Shown: positions 7,169 to 14,038 of the stretch, in pieces | Numbering within the stretch: position 1 is the first letter of the stretch | How the letters are laid out: the number at the start of each line of letters is the position of its first letter | Source of the DNA: Saprospiraceae bacterium | GTDB taxonomy: Bacteria; Bacteroidota; Bacteroidia; Chitinophagales; Saprospiraceae | Direction: 5' to 3' | Assembly (NCBI GenBank): GCA_947441325.1 | Contig: CANETR010000006.1 | Coordinates: 1-15,652, forward strand | Length of the DNA: 15,652 nucleotides | Notes under the pieces: generated by a model | What the model saw: the letters and a program-made list of their open reading frames with translations, nothing else | What the model was told of the DNA's origin: nothing | Database searches by the model: none | Made by a program: the position numbers and the translations under genes

Positions 7169-7816
7169 ATGCCAATAAATAACAGGTACCGTCATTTCCA
7201 AATAGAAGAAAAGCTCAACAGCTGGTCGCATGGCTTGACGGCTCTTGCTGCGCTTGGCGGATTTGTAGTACTGATAGTTTTTTCCCTTTTCAGTTCAAAA
7301 AATTATGCGCTGCTGAGTGTCATGTTTTATGGAATAGGTTTATTTGCTGTATTTCTTTCATCTGCGCTCTATCATGGTATTGAAAAAGAACCGCTAAAAG
7401 AGTACTTGAGGAAAATCGATCATAGTTGTATCTACCTTTTAATTGCCGGAACCTATACCCCTGTTCTATTGATTAGCATTGGTGGAGCATTTGGCTGGAT
7501 ATTTTTTGGCATTATGTGGGGAATGGCGCTCATAGGAATTTTCTTAAAAATGAGGCATATTGATCGTTTTGAATTGGCTGCACTCATTATGTATGCGGTT
7601 ATGGGCTGGTTGGCCTTAATAAAAATAGAGCATCTCTACAATCATTTAGCAGGATACGGATTTTGGCTTTTAATGTCTGGCGGGCTCAGTTATACGCTGG
7701 GCATCGTCTTCTTTGTATTAGATAAGCGAATGCTTTATTCGCATTTTATATGGCATATTTTTGTCATTGCGGGCGCCTTGCTGCACTATTTGATGATAGT
7801 GTGGTATGTCATATAA
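7169..7816 (+). CDS. Hemolysin III / PAQR family membrane protein
   Basis: The product is a 215-residue, largely hydrophobic protein with seven likely membrane helices, the size and layout of the YqfA/TrhA (hemolysin III) branch of the PAQR superfamily. Seen motifs are EEKLNSWSHG before helix 1, SALYHG after helix 2 (Ser65, His69), KIDHSCIYLLIAGTYTP (Asp84) in helix 3, and SHFIWHIFVIAGALLHY at the C-terminus (His192, His196). The Ser/His/Asp set and the HxxxH pair are the residues that bind zinc in PAQR proteins. The bacterial members have been linked to membrane-fluidity or lipid homeostasis; the hemolysin name comes from an early heterologous observation and should not be read as a toxin call. 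No promoter is obvious in the 64 bp upstream. The gene is followed by a weak hairpin at 7818. Confidence 0.93.
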   Translation: MPINNRYRHFQIEEKLNSWSHGLTALAALGGFVVLIVFSLFSSKNYALLSVMFYGIGLFAVFLSSALYHGIEKEPLKEYLRKIDHSCIYLLIAGTYTPVLLISIGGAFGWIFFGIMWGMALIGIFLKMRHIDRFELAALIMYAVMGWLALIKIEHLYNHLAGYGFWLLMSGGLSYTLGIVFFVLDKRMLYSHFIWHIFVIAGALLHYLMIVWYVI

Positions 7817-7817
7817 A

Positions 7818-7841
7818 CCCATATTATGATGGGATAATTTT
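7818..7841 (+). terminator. Weak hairpin, possible terminator after hemolysin III gene
   Basis: CCCAT (7818-7822) pairs with ATGGG (7829-7833) around a 6-nt loop, followed by ATAATTTT. The stem has only 5 bp and the tail overlaps the next promoter, so termination may be partial. Confidence 0.35.
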
Positions 7842-7869
7842 GTGCTGTTGAGAAATAATGCTAATTTTA
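7838..7869 (+). promoter_or_regulatory. Promoter for pfkA-crcB-meaB run
   Basis: TTTTG (7838-7842), 19 bp and TAATTTTA (7862-7869) fit the phylum's -33/-7 pattern with one deviation in the last base. The leader to the ATG at 7901 would be about 25 nt. Confidence 0.5.
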
Positions 7870-7900
7870 TTTGCAGATAGATTAAAAACATGCTCAAATA

Positions 7901-8875
7901 ATGAGAAAAATTGCGGTATTGACATCGGGAGGGGATTCACCGGGCATGAATGCCTGTATAAGAGCAGTTGTGAGAGCGGCAGCATTTAATAAAATATCCT
8001 GCATAGGAATAAGACGAGGCTATCAGGGATTGATTGAGGATGATTTTACAAGATTAAATGCCCGCTCGGTTGGCGGAATTATTTCTAAAGGAGGCACTAT
8101 ACTGGGATCTGCCCGAAGCGAAGATTTTATGCAGATTGAAGGCAGAAAAAAAGCCTATGAAAATCTAAAAAAACATGGCGTCGATGCAATAGTTGCCTGT
8201 GGTGGCGACGGTACTTTCAAAGGCGCATCAGTGTTTATGTCTGAGTATCCGGACATTTCCATTGTAGGAGTGCCCTGCACTATCGACAACGATTTATATG
8301 GAACCGACTATGCCATAGGCTATGACACGGCTTTAAATACTGCTATGGAGGCGATTGACAGAATCCGCGACACGGCAGATGCGCATAAGCGACTTTTTTT
8401 TATTGAGGTAATGGGCCGTGATGCAGGATTTATAGCCTTGCGCAGCGGTATTGCAGGAGGTGCCGAAGCTATTTTGGTTCCCGAAATTAAAACAGATTTG
8501 GAAGCCTTAGTCAGTCAATTGGCAAATAGTCGAAAAGCTAAAAACAGTTCATGCATTGTAGTGGTAGCAGAGGGCGATGATGCCGGAAATGCCTATAAAA
8601 TTGCCGATGCAATCAGGGGGAAATCACCCTACGAAGATATCAGGATCGTGGTTTTGGGTCATATACAAAGGGGCGGCAGTCCAAGCTGTTTTGACAGGGT
8701 TTTGGCAAGCAGGCTAGGCCTTGCAGCTGTAGATGCATTATGTAACAATAAAAGGAACATCATGCTAGGGCAAAATGGTCATAAAATTATTGAGGTTGCT
8801 TTTGAAAAAGCCATAAAACACCATCAGGAACTTAGCCCTTATTTGGTACATCTGATGGAAGTGCTGACAATTTAA
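7901..8875 (+). CDS. pfkA: 6-phosphofructokinase, ATP-type
   Basis: Catalyses fructose 6-phosphate + ATP to fructose 1,6-bisphosphate, the committed step of glycolysis, in the cytoplasm. At 324 residues it has the length of classical bacterial PfkA. Motifs are LTSGGDSPGMNACIRA (7-22, nucleotide site), GGDGTFKGA (101-109), PCTIDND (125-131, with Asp129 as the likely catalytic base), EVMGRDAGFIALRSGIAGGAE (169-189) and GHIQRGGSP (253-261). Gly104 in GGDG indicates an ATP enzyme, because PPi-dependent enzymes carry Asp there. The residue just before TIDND is Cys126, where classical ATP enzymes have Gly and PPi enzymes Lys, which is unusual. It is the first gene of a three-gene run; crcB begins 10 nt after its stop. 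Confidence 0.97.
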   Translation: MRKIAVLTSGGDSPGMNACIRAVVRAAAFNKISCIGIRRGYQGLIEDDFTRLNARSVGGIISKGGTILGSARSEDFMQIEGRKKAYENLKKHGVDAIVACGGDGTFKGASVFMSEYPDISIVGVPCTIDNDLYGTDYAIGYDTALNTAMEAIDRIRDTADAHKRLFFIEVMGRDAGFIALRSGIAGGAEAILVPEIKTDLEALVSQLANSRKAKNSSCIVVVAEGDDAGNAYKIADAIRGKSPYEDIRIVVLGHIQRGGSPSCFDRVLASRLGLAAVDALCNNKRNIMLGQNGHKIIEVAFEKAIKHHQELSPYLVHLMEVLTI

Positions 8876-8885
8876 ACATATAAAA

Positions 8886-9266
8886 ATGACTTTTTTATCA
8901 GTATTTATCGGCGGAGGATTGGGCAGTTTGGCCCGATATGCATTAGGGTTGATCTTTCCATATCGCGAAGGATTTCCAACGGCCACCTTTTTTGCCAATC
9001 TGGCTGCAGCATTTGTATTAGGATTGACAATCGGTTGGATTGCTAAAATGGATGCAGGCAGTAGCAATCAGATAAAATGGTTTTTGGCTACAGGTTTTTG
9101 TGGTGGCTTTTCTACTTTTTCAACATTTTCATTAGAAACCTTGCAGCTTGTTAAACAGCAACAATGGACTATGGTGTGCATATATGTTTCAATGAGTGTA
9201 GTTCTTTCTGTACTGTTGCTTGCTCTTGGTTATTTTATTGTCGGACCTAGTTTTTCGAAACTTTGA
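8886..9266 (+). CDS. crcB: Fluoride channel CrcB/Fluc
   Basis: Fluc channels are small, dual-topology dimers that let fluoride leave the cell. The 126-residue product with four predicted helices is the normal size. Seen motifs are GGGLGSLARYALG (9-21, with the conserved Arg17), TATFFANLAAAFVLG (32-46, Asn38 in the conserved pore-lining position) and GFCGGFSTFSTFSLET (70-85), the family's Phe-box and Ser/Thr-rich signature that lines the fluoride path. It sits 10 nt after pfkA and 10 nt before meaB on the same strand, so it is probably cotranscribed. I saw no fluoride riboswitch in the 10-nt leader, so control by fluoride is not evident. One gene is enough for a homodimeric channel; no second copy is present. 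Confidence 0.95.
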   Translation: MTFLSVFIGGGLGSLARYALGLIFPYREGFPTATFFANLAAAFVLGLTIGWIAKMDAGSSNQIKWFLATGFCGGFSTFSTFSLETLQLVKQQQWTMVCIYVSMSVVLSVLLLALGYFIVGPSFSKL

Positions 9267-9276
9267 ATAGGATTGC

Positions 9277-10347
9277 ATGAAAAAAGAACATAAATCGGCC
9301 TTACATATTTCTTCGGGTACAGATAATCCGGGCAGTTTCGACCCTAAACTCTTGCAAAAATTCAGAAGGAAAAAGCATAGTATTGAGGAGTTTGTGAAAG
9401 GCATTCTGGAGGGCGACAGCGTTTTACTGAGCCAAGCTATTACCCTGATTGAAAGCAACAGAGAAAGCGATCAGATCGAGGCTGAAAAGATTGTTGCCGC
9501 CTGCTTGGAGCATAAAAATAATAGCATTAGAATTGGCATCACAGGTTCGCCAGGAGTTGGCAAAAGTACCTTTATTGAATCTTTTGGCAAGATGCTAATC
9601 TCAAAAGGGTTGAAAGTTGCCGTTCTGGCCATCGACCCAAGCAGTCAACTCAGTCATGGCAGCATTTTGGGCGACAAAACCCGCATGCTGGAACTTTCTA
9701 CTAACCCTGCTGCCTTTGTGCGCCCATCTCCGGCAGGTGACGCTTTGGGCGGCGTAGCACGCAAAACCCGTGAGACAGTTTTTTTATGCGAAGCTGCCGG
9801 CTATGATGTCATTATTATAGAAACTGTCGGTGTTGGACAGTCAGAAACTGCAGTGCACTCGATGGTCGATTTTTTCCTATTACTTTTATTGCCCAATGCC
9901 GGCGATGAACTTCAGGGAATAAAGCGTGGCGTGGTTGAAATGGCCGATTTGATAGCGGTGAATAAATCCGATGGCCCCGCGCTCGCACAGGCCAAACTCG
10001 CCAAAGCGCAGTATCAGAACGCCCTGCACCTGTTTCCTCCCAAAAATGGGGGCTGGATTCCAAGCGCTGAGCTATGTTCCGGATTAAGCGGAATGGGTAT
10101 CGAATCTATTTGGGAAAAAGTTGAAGCCTACAGAAAACATACGCAAGAAAACAATTATTGGCAAAGCCATCGGGCCGAACAGGCTAAATACTGGATGCAC
10201 GAAAGCATTTTACAACACCTGAAAGATATGTTTTATCATCATGCGAAAATTAAGGCATTGCTACCCGAAATTGAACAAGCGCTTTTTGCGAATAAAATTT
10301 CATCTTTCAAAGCGGCAAAACTACTTTTGGATAAGTTTATAGAATAA
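9277..10347 (+). CDS. meaB: Methylmalonyl-CoA mutase-associated GTPase MeaB (ArgK family)
   Basis: MeaB is a G3E-family GTPase that guards and reloads the B12-dependent methylmalonyl-CoA mutase. The 356-residue protein shows the Walker A GITGSPGVGKST (87-98), the family block AIDPSSQLSHGSILGDKTRM (118-137), RPSPAGDALGGVARKTRE (149-166), the G3 region ETVGVGQSE (182-190) and the guanine-specificity motif NKSD (229-232). The C-terminal 70 residues are helical, consistent with the dimerisation arm. The older name ArgK (arginine kinase of transport systems) is a misassignment. No mutase subunit gene is in the window, so its partner must lie elsewhere. It starts 10 nt after crcB and ends the run; I found no hairpin terminator in the repeat-rich gap that follows. 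Confidence 0.96.
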   Translation: MKKEHKSALHISSGTDNPGSFDPKLLQKFRRKKHSIEEFVKGILEGDSVLLSQAITLIESNRESDQIEAEKIVAACLEHKNNSIRIGITGSPGVGKSTFIESFGKMLISKGLKVAVLAIDPSSQLSHGSILGDKTRMLELSTNPAAFVRPSPAGDALGGVARKTRETVFLCEAAGYDVIIIETVGVGQSETAVHSMVDFFLLLLLPNAGDELQGIKRGVVEMADLIAVNKSDGPALAQAKLAKAQYQNALHLFPPKNGGWIPSAELCSGLSGMGIESIWEKVEAYRKHTQENNYWQSHRAEQAKYWMHESILQHLKDMFYHHAKIKALLPEIEQALFANKISSFKAAKLLLDKFIE

Positions 10348-10411
10348 TTAACAGCCTATAGATTGTTGGATTATCAGAAATCAGCTTTTTTTGTTAGACA
10401 TTAGAAAATAA

Positions 10412-10448
10412 CAATCAACGATTAATGATTAACGAACAATGATTAACT
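10412..10448. repeat. Degenerate heptad array, ATTAAYG type
   Basis: Four consecutive 7-bp units, ATTAATG, ATTAACG, AACAATG and ATTAACT (10421-10448), follow an imperfect 8-9 bp unit. The 7-bp period is clear although the units are not identical. Confidence 0.6.
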
Positions 10449-10471
10449 ACTTAGACTTTAGATGCCAAAAA

Positions 10472-10514
10472 ATTACCAGTTACCAATTACCAACATACCA
10501 ATTACCAATTACTC
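10472..10514. repeat. Heptad array, ATTACCA type
   Basis: Six units in a row: ATTACCA, GTTACCA, ATTACCA, ACATACCA (8 bp), ATTACCA, ATTACTC. Three units are identical and the others differ by one to three bases. Confidence 0.8.
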
Positions 10515-10543
10515 AGCTGTAAGCAATAGACTCATATTTAAAT

Positions 10544-10588
10544 CTTTCACTCTTTCATCTTTCCTCTTTCCTCTTTCACTCTTTCACC
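10544..10588 (+). repeat. CTTTC array abutting the MazG-like start codon
   Basis: Six units of 7 or 8 bp (CTTTCACT, CTTTCAT, CTTTCCT, CTTTCCT, CTTTCACT, CTTTCACC) form a 45-bp pure-pyrimidine-plus-A tract. It ends 8 nt (CTTAAAAA) before the ATG at 10597, so it would form the 5' leader of that mRNA. A counterpart lies before recR on the other strand. Confidence 0.85.
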
Positions 10589-10596
10589 CTTAAAAA

Positions 10597-10938
10597 ATGA
10601 CTCTAGAACAGGCACAGGAAGCTGTCGACAATTGGATTAAAACCGTCGGTGTTCGATACTACAACGAATTGACAAATACGGCAATACTCATGGAAGAAGT
10701 GGGAGAAGTTGCCCGACTAATGGCACGTATTTATGGCGAACAATCCTTCAAAACTCCCGAAAAAGAAGCTACTGCAAAAGATGACCTCGCCGAAGAGATG
10801 GGCGATGTGTTATTTGTGCTCATATGCCTTGCCAATCAGACAGGAGTTGACCTTTCGGCTTCACTGCAAAAAATCATGGATAAGCGCAGCATTCGAGATG
10901 CATCGCGACATGCCAATAATCCAAAACTGAAGGACTAA
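10597..10938 (+). CDS. MazG-like nucleotide pyrophosphohydrolase
   Basis: The product is a 113-residue all-alpha protein with a single MazG domain. Such enzymes hydrolyse nucleoside triphosphates, often non-canonical or damaged ones, to monophosphate and PPi using Mg2+. The metal-binding motifs are EEVGE (33-37) on one helix and EEMGD (66-70) on the next, followed by the hydrophobic helix VLFVLICLANQTGV. The length fits the short single-domain branch, not the 260-residue two-domain E. coli MazG. The substrate cannot be read from the sequence. The start codon is preceded by a 45-bp CTTTC array instead of a normal purine-rich leader, and no promoter is visible. asd follows 77 bp later with its own promoter, so this may be a single-gene unit. 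Confidence 0.9.
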   Translation: MTLEQAQEAVDNWIKTVGVRYYNELTNTAILMEEVGEVARLMARIYGEQSFKTPEKEATAKDDLAEEMGDVLFVLICLANQTGVDLSASLQKIMDKRSIRDASRHANNPKLKD

Positions 10939-10947
10939 GTTTTTCGA

Positions 10948-10979
10948 TTTTGCCAATTGCTGCCAAATTAGTAACTTTA
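10948..10979 (+). promoter_or_regulatory. Promoter for asd
   Basis: TTTTG (10948-10952), 19 bp and TAACTTTA (10972-10979) match the phylum's -33/-7 pattern with one deviation. The leader to the ATG at 11016 would be about 30 nt. Its position supports the 11016 start over an in-frame TTG at 10950 inside the -33 element. Confidence 0.6.
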
Positions 10980-11015
10980 CAATCAGATTTACTAATTTTA
11001 AAAATTGAATTATTA

Positions 11016-12026
11016 ATGAGAATTGCCGTTGTTGGTGTAACGGGTATGGTTGGGCAAGTGATGTGCCGCCTACTCGAAGAAAGAAATTTTCCAGTTAAGG
11101 AGTTTATTCCTGTAGCCTCTGAAAAATCAGTTGGCACTATTGTAGTATTTAACGGTAAAAACTATAGCGTTTTGGGAATGGAGGAAGCTATTTCAATGGC
11201 CCCCGACATCGCTATTTTCTCAGCCGGCGGAAGCACAGCCAAAGAATTTGCACCTCGCTTTACTGCTGTGGGAAGCATCGTAATCGATAATTCATCGGCA
11301 TTTCGCATGGATACTGATGTTCCACTTATTGTGCCTGAAGTTAACATCGAAAGTTTGAAGCCTGAGCATAAAATCATTGCCAATCCAAACTGCTCTACTA
11401 TACAAATGGTGGTAGCACTAAAACCATTGCATGAGAAGTACGGCATTAAGCGTTTGGTCATTTCTACCTATCAGTCGATGACCGGCACAGGTGTGAAGGC
11501 TGTAAAACAATATGAAGCTGAGCTCAAAGGAGATAAAGCAGATAATCCGGCATACCACTACCCTATTTTTCAAAATTGCATCCCGCATTGCGATGTTTTT
11601 AATGACAATGGCTACACCAAAGAAGAAATGAAATTGGTGAACGAAACTAAAAAAATATTGGCCGACAACAGTTTACGCATCACAGCAACCGCTGTGCGTG
11701 TACCTGTCTTGGGCGGACATTCTGAAAATGTTAATGTTGAATTCATAACTGAATTTAATTTGGAAGATATCAAAAACCTATTCTCAAACAGCGAGGGACT
11801 TGTATTGATGGATGACATTTCAAACAATGTGTACCCCATGCCTTTGCTTGCAAAAGACAGAGACGAGGTTTTTGTGGGCCGCCTGAGAAGGGATGAATCT
11901 CAGGAAAAAACACTGAATATGTGGATTGTTGCCGACAATCTGCGCAAAGGCGCTGCAACCAATGCCATACAAATAGCGGAACATCTTGTAAAAAAAGGAT
12001 GGTTTAAAACTGCCTCAGAGCAATAA
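11016..12026 (+). CDS. asd: Aspartate-semialdehyde dehydrogenase
   Basis: Reduces aspartyl phosphate with NADPH to aspartate semialdehyde, the branch-point precursor of lysine, diaminopimelate, threonine and methionine. The 336-residue protein has the N-terminal NADP-binding turn VVGVTGMVGQVM (5-16), phosphate-binding DNSSAFRMD (91-99), NPNCST with the catalytic Cys126, STYQSMTGTG (150-159), and RVPVLGGHSE with Arg228 and the acid/base His235. Length and motifs fit the bacterial Asd family. ATG 11016 begins exactly at the Rossmann strand (MRIAVVGVTG), as expected, and follows a good promoter. The next gene starts 10 nt after the stop, so asd probably leads a unit with the small gene at 12037 and the M23 peptidase at 12335. 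Confidence 0.97.
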   Translation: MRIAVVGVTGMVGQVMCRLLEERNFPVKEFIPVASEKSVGTIVVFNGKNYSVLGMEEAISMAPDIAIFSAGGSTAKEFAPRFTAVGSIVIDNSSAFRMDTDVPLIVPEVNIESLKPEHKIIANPNCSTIQMVVALKPLHEKYGIKRLVISTYQSMTGTGVKAVKQYEAELKGDKADNPAYHYPIFQNCIPHCDVFNDNGYTKEEMKLVNETKKILADNSLRITATAVRVPVLGGHSENVNVEFITEFNLEDIKNLFSNSEGLVLMDDISNNVYPMPLLAKDRDEVFVGRLRRDESQEKTLNMWIVADNLRKGAATNAIQIAEHLVKKGWFKTASEQ

Positions 12027-12036
12027 GACCGATAGC

Positions 12037-12342
12037 ATGTTGAAAGAAGAACTCAAACAGATATATGCCGAAGTTCAGGACTTAAGCAATGAAACTGCAG
12101 ATTTGCAGTTGCTGGAAGCCCTTGCCAACAATACTGTCTATGTCCTTTCAAAAATTCAGCTTTCTGACAATAAAAATGAAAAAACATTGGCAGCCCTGGT
12201 TTTGGCCGACATGCTTAATACTTTGAATAAAGAATTTGTGTGGGCAAAGGAAGAAGAAAGTCCAATGGAAAAACAAAAATGGTTTCAAAAAGCAAAAAAA
12301 CAGCTTATGGAAGACATGCAGGTACTTTTTGAAAATGACTAA
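12037..12342 (+). CDS. Small helical protein of unknown function between asd and M23 peptidase
   Basis: The product is 101 residues with no signal peptide or membrane segment. It is predicted to be almost wholly helical and charged (MLKEELKQIYAEVQDLSNET at the start, EEESPMEKQKWFQKAKKQLM near the end), with a hydrophobic middle helix (LAALVLADMLNTL). I do not recognise a family. Evidence that it is real: it starts 10 nt after asd, its stop overlaps the start of the M23 gene in ATGACTAA, and its composition is that of an ordinary protein. The overlap suggests translational coupling with the peptidase gene. A structural or accessory role is possible, but nothing in the sequence shows it. Confidence 0.8.
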   Translation: MLKEELKQIYAEVQDLSNETADLQLLEALANNTVYVLSKIQLSDNKNEKTLAALVLADMLNTLNKEFVWAKEEESPMEKQKWFQKAKKQLMEDMQVLFEND

Positions 12343-13294
12343 GGGCAAATTCATATATAATCCCAATACCTTACGCTACGAAAAGGTAGAAAACAGTAAC
12401 AGAAAAAACATAGTTTTTATTCTGTTGACACTTGTTTTTCTGACAGCCTTAACTGCTGGGATTTATTTCATCTCTGTCGATTATCTGGCTAGTGATCATC
12501 AACAAAAAGACCTGATTGAAATGCACAGGTACTATAAAAGAATGCAGTCGGAAATTGTTATGCTAAAAAACAGCCTCGAAAATCTAAATGAGCGGGATGC
12601 TGCGATTGCAAAACAATTGATGGAAATCGATCCTGAAGAGTTTTCTTATATAAATAAAGGCATTAGTAAAGATTCGATGCAAAAACTGAGTGATAAAGAA
12701 CTTATAGGACAAATCTCCAATAATATCGCCGAAATGCGCAAAAAACTATCTGAGCTTTCTGCGTCAAAAGCGAAAATGCAGTCGATGCTTAGCGCCAAAG
12801 AAAACATGTTCAAATCAATCCCCTCTATCCGTCCTATACAAAAACCTGAAAATGGCTTAGAATATCTATCGGGTTTTGGTTATCGAAAAGATCCAATTTT
12901 TAAAATCCTAAAAATGCATGGGGGAATTGACTTTGGAGCCGAAATAGGAACTGCCGTCTATGCTACTGGAAATGGAAAAGTGCAGCAGATTCTACAAAAA
13001 AATGTGGGTTATGGCAAATGCATCATCATCGATCATGGCTTTGGTTTTGTATCACTCTATGCTCATCTCTCTGAATTCAATGTGAGTGTTGGCGAAAGCG
13101 TAAAAAGAGGCCAAATTATAGGGCGTGTTGGCAATAGCGCTGGGGTAGCCCCTCATTTGCATTATGAAATACAGTACAAAAAGAAACGTGTTAACCCATT
13201 ATATTTTTGCCGCGAAGGAATGGGTTCAGCCGATTTTAGTCGATTTGCCGATATGGTTTCAAAGGAAAATCAGGCCCTGTCTATACATCAGTAA
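12335..13294 (+). CDS. M23 (LytM-type) metallopeptidase, membrane-anchored
   Basis: The product is 319 residues. A short cytoplasmic lead is followed by one membrane helix (about 25-46), so the rest faces the periplasm. Residues 55-160 form a charged coiled coil. The C-terminal peptidase domain carries the full M23 zinc set: HGGIDF (His195, Asp199), YAHLS (His244) and HLHYE (His274, His276). With these intact it is probably an active endopeptidase cutting peptidoglycan cross-bridges, rather than one of the degenerate activator forms. GFGYRKDPIFKILKMHGG just before the domain is the usual entry. ATG 12335 is chosen because the upstream frame (from 12236) lies wholly inside the preceding gene. 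The start overlaps that gene's stop by 8 nt. Confidence 0.94.
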   Translation: MTKGKFIYNPNTLRYEKVENSNRKNIVFILLTLVFLTALTAGIYFISVDYLASDHQQKDLIEMHRYYKRMQSEIVMLKNSLENLNERDAAIAKQLMEIDPEEFSYINKGISKDSMQKLSDKELIGQISNNIAEMRKKLSELSASKAKMQSMLSAKENMFKSIPSIRPIQKPENGLEYLSGFGYRKDPIFKILKMHGGIDFGAEIGTAVYATGNGKVQQILQKNVGYGKCIIIDHGFGFVSLYAHLSEFNVSVGESVKRGQIIGRVGNSAGVAPHLHYEIQYKKKRVNPLYFCREGMGSADFSRFADMVSKENQALSIHQ

Positions 13295-13359
13295 TACTAA
13301 ACAAAGACAAGTTTAAAAGCTTATGATTCATAATATAAAATGAACATAAAAATAAGCCT

Positions 13360-13968
13360 CTACTCATTTTTATACGGTATCCTGCTTACAATACTTCTGC
13401 CCAAGGTCAGTTCATCAGTATATTCCAATTCTCCGCCAAATGATACGCCCCGTGAAATAGTTGAAATTTTTACTCCGCTGTCTTTTAATATTTTGGAGAT
13501 GTAGAAGATGGTAGTATCCCCTTCGATACTTGGACTCAGTGCCATGACAATTTCTTTCACTTCGCCGCTATGCACTCTTTCTGCGAGGCTTTGAATGTTT
13601 AAATCATTGGGGCCGATTCCCTCAATTGGTGAAATGATACCACCCAAAATATGGTAGACCCCATTATATTGTTTGGTATTTTCAATAGCCATAGCATCTT
13701 TTATACTTTCCACTACACAAACCAAGCTCTGCTCCCTGCGATGCGAAGAACAGACTGAACAAAGATCGGCATCGGAGAGATTATGACATTTTTTGCAGAA
13801 ACGGATATTGTTGCGCATGCCGCTAATCGCAGCACAAAAACTTTGTACCGATTCCTTATCGCGCTGCAACAGATGAAGCGCAAGGCGCAATGCCGACTTT
13901 TTACCAATCCCCGGTAGTGTGGAAAAAGCATTTACAGCATTTTCGAGCAGTTTGGAAGAGATATTCAC
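13360..13968 (-). CDS. recR: Recombination protein RecR
   Basis: RecR works with RecO (and RecF where present) to load RecA onto SSB-coated gapped DNA. The 202-residue length is normal. Domains in order are a helix-hairpin-helix LPGIGKKSALRLALHLL (18-34), a C4 zinc finger (Cys58, Cys61, Cys70, Cys73 in CKKCHNLSDADLCSVC), a TOPRIM domain (VVESIKDAMAIE from 85, Glu87; then ALSPSIEGDTT, Asp151) and the C-terminal Walker-like ISRGVSFGGELEYTDELTL. The start is GTG at 13968; MNISSKLLENAV is the usual RecR N-terminus and no ATG lies nearby. The start codon is preceded by a CTTTC array instead of a purine-rich leader. nadB lies upstream on the same strand, 224 bp away, and the M23 gene converges from the other side. 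Confidence 0.97.
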   Translation of the reverse strand: MNISSKLLENAVNAFSTLPGIGKKSALRLALHLLQRDKESVQSFCAAISGMRNNIRFCKKCHNLSDADLCSVCSSHRREQSLVCVVESIKDAMAIENTKQYNGVYHILGGIISPIEGIGPNDLNIQSLAERVHSGEVKEIVMALSPSIEGDTTIFYISKILKDSGVKISTISRGVSFGGELEYTDELTLGRSIVSRIPYKNE

Positions 13969-13973
13969 TTTAG

Positions 13974-14018
13974 AGGAAAGTTTGAAAGAATGAAAGAGGA
14001 AAGTTTGAAAGAGGAAAG
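13974..14018 (-). repeat. CTTTC array abutting the recR start codon
   Basis: On the plus strand the units read AGGAAAG, TTTGAAAG, AATGAAAG, AGGAAAG, TTTGAAAG and AGGAAAG, six units of 7 or 8 bp totalling 45 bp. On the recR strand this is a CTTTC tract that ends 5 nt (CTAAA) before the GTG start. It matches the 10544-10588 array in unit core, unit number, total length and position. Confidence 0.85.
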
Positions 14019-14038
14019 AGGGTATTGATTTGGGGAGA

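Larger units (their letters stand above)
10348..10596. other. Repeat-rich intergenic gap before the MazG-like gene
   Basis: This 249-bp gap has no coding frame worth calling. It holds three successive arrays annotated separately (10412-10448, 10472-10514, 10544-10588), joined by AT-rich linkers. There is a T-run near 10384-10392 but no stem before it, so I do not call a terminator for meaB. I saw no TAnnTTTG element for the gene at 10597. Confidence 0.6.

Noticed and set aside
7901..8875. PPi-dependent phosphofructokinase
   Set aside because: GGDG carries Gly rather than Asp and there is no Lys before TIDND, so the ATP type is more likely despite the Cys.
8876..8885. Fluoride riboswitch before crcB
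   Set aside because: Only 10 nt separate pfkA from crcB, too short for the aptamer.
9277..10347. Arginine/ornithine transport kinase ArgK
   Set aside because: G-protein motifs and family blocks are those of MeaB; the ArgK label is historical.
10412..10588. Arrays as a CRISPR
   Set aside because: Units are 7-8 bp with no unique spacers between them and no cas gene nearby.
10950..11015. TTG start for asd
   Set aside because: It lies inside the -33 box of a good promoter; ATG 11016 starts at the Rossmann strand.
12236..12334. Upstream extension of the M23 gene
   Set aside because: It is a different frame of the preceding gene and encodes a basic, Trp- and Lys-rich shadow before the real start.
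13320..13335. TTATGATTCATAA as a terminator between the M23 gene and recR
   Set aside because: The stem is pure AT apart from one G-C pair, has a 1-nt loop and lacks a T-run.
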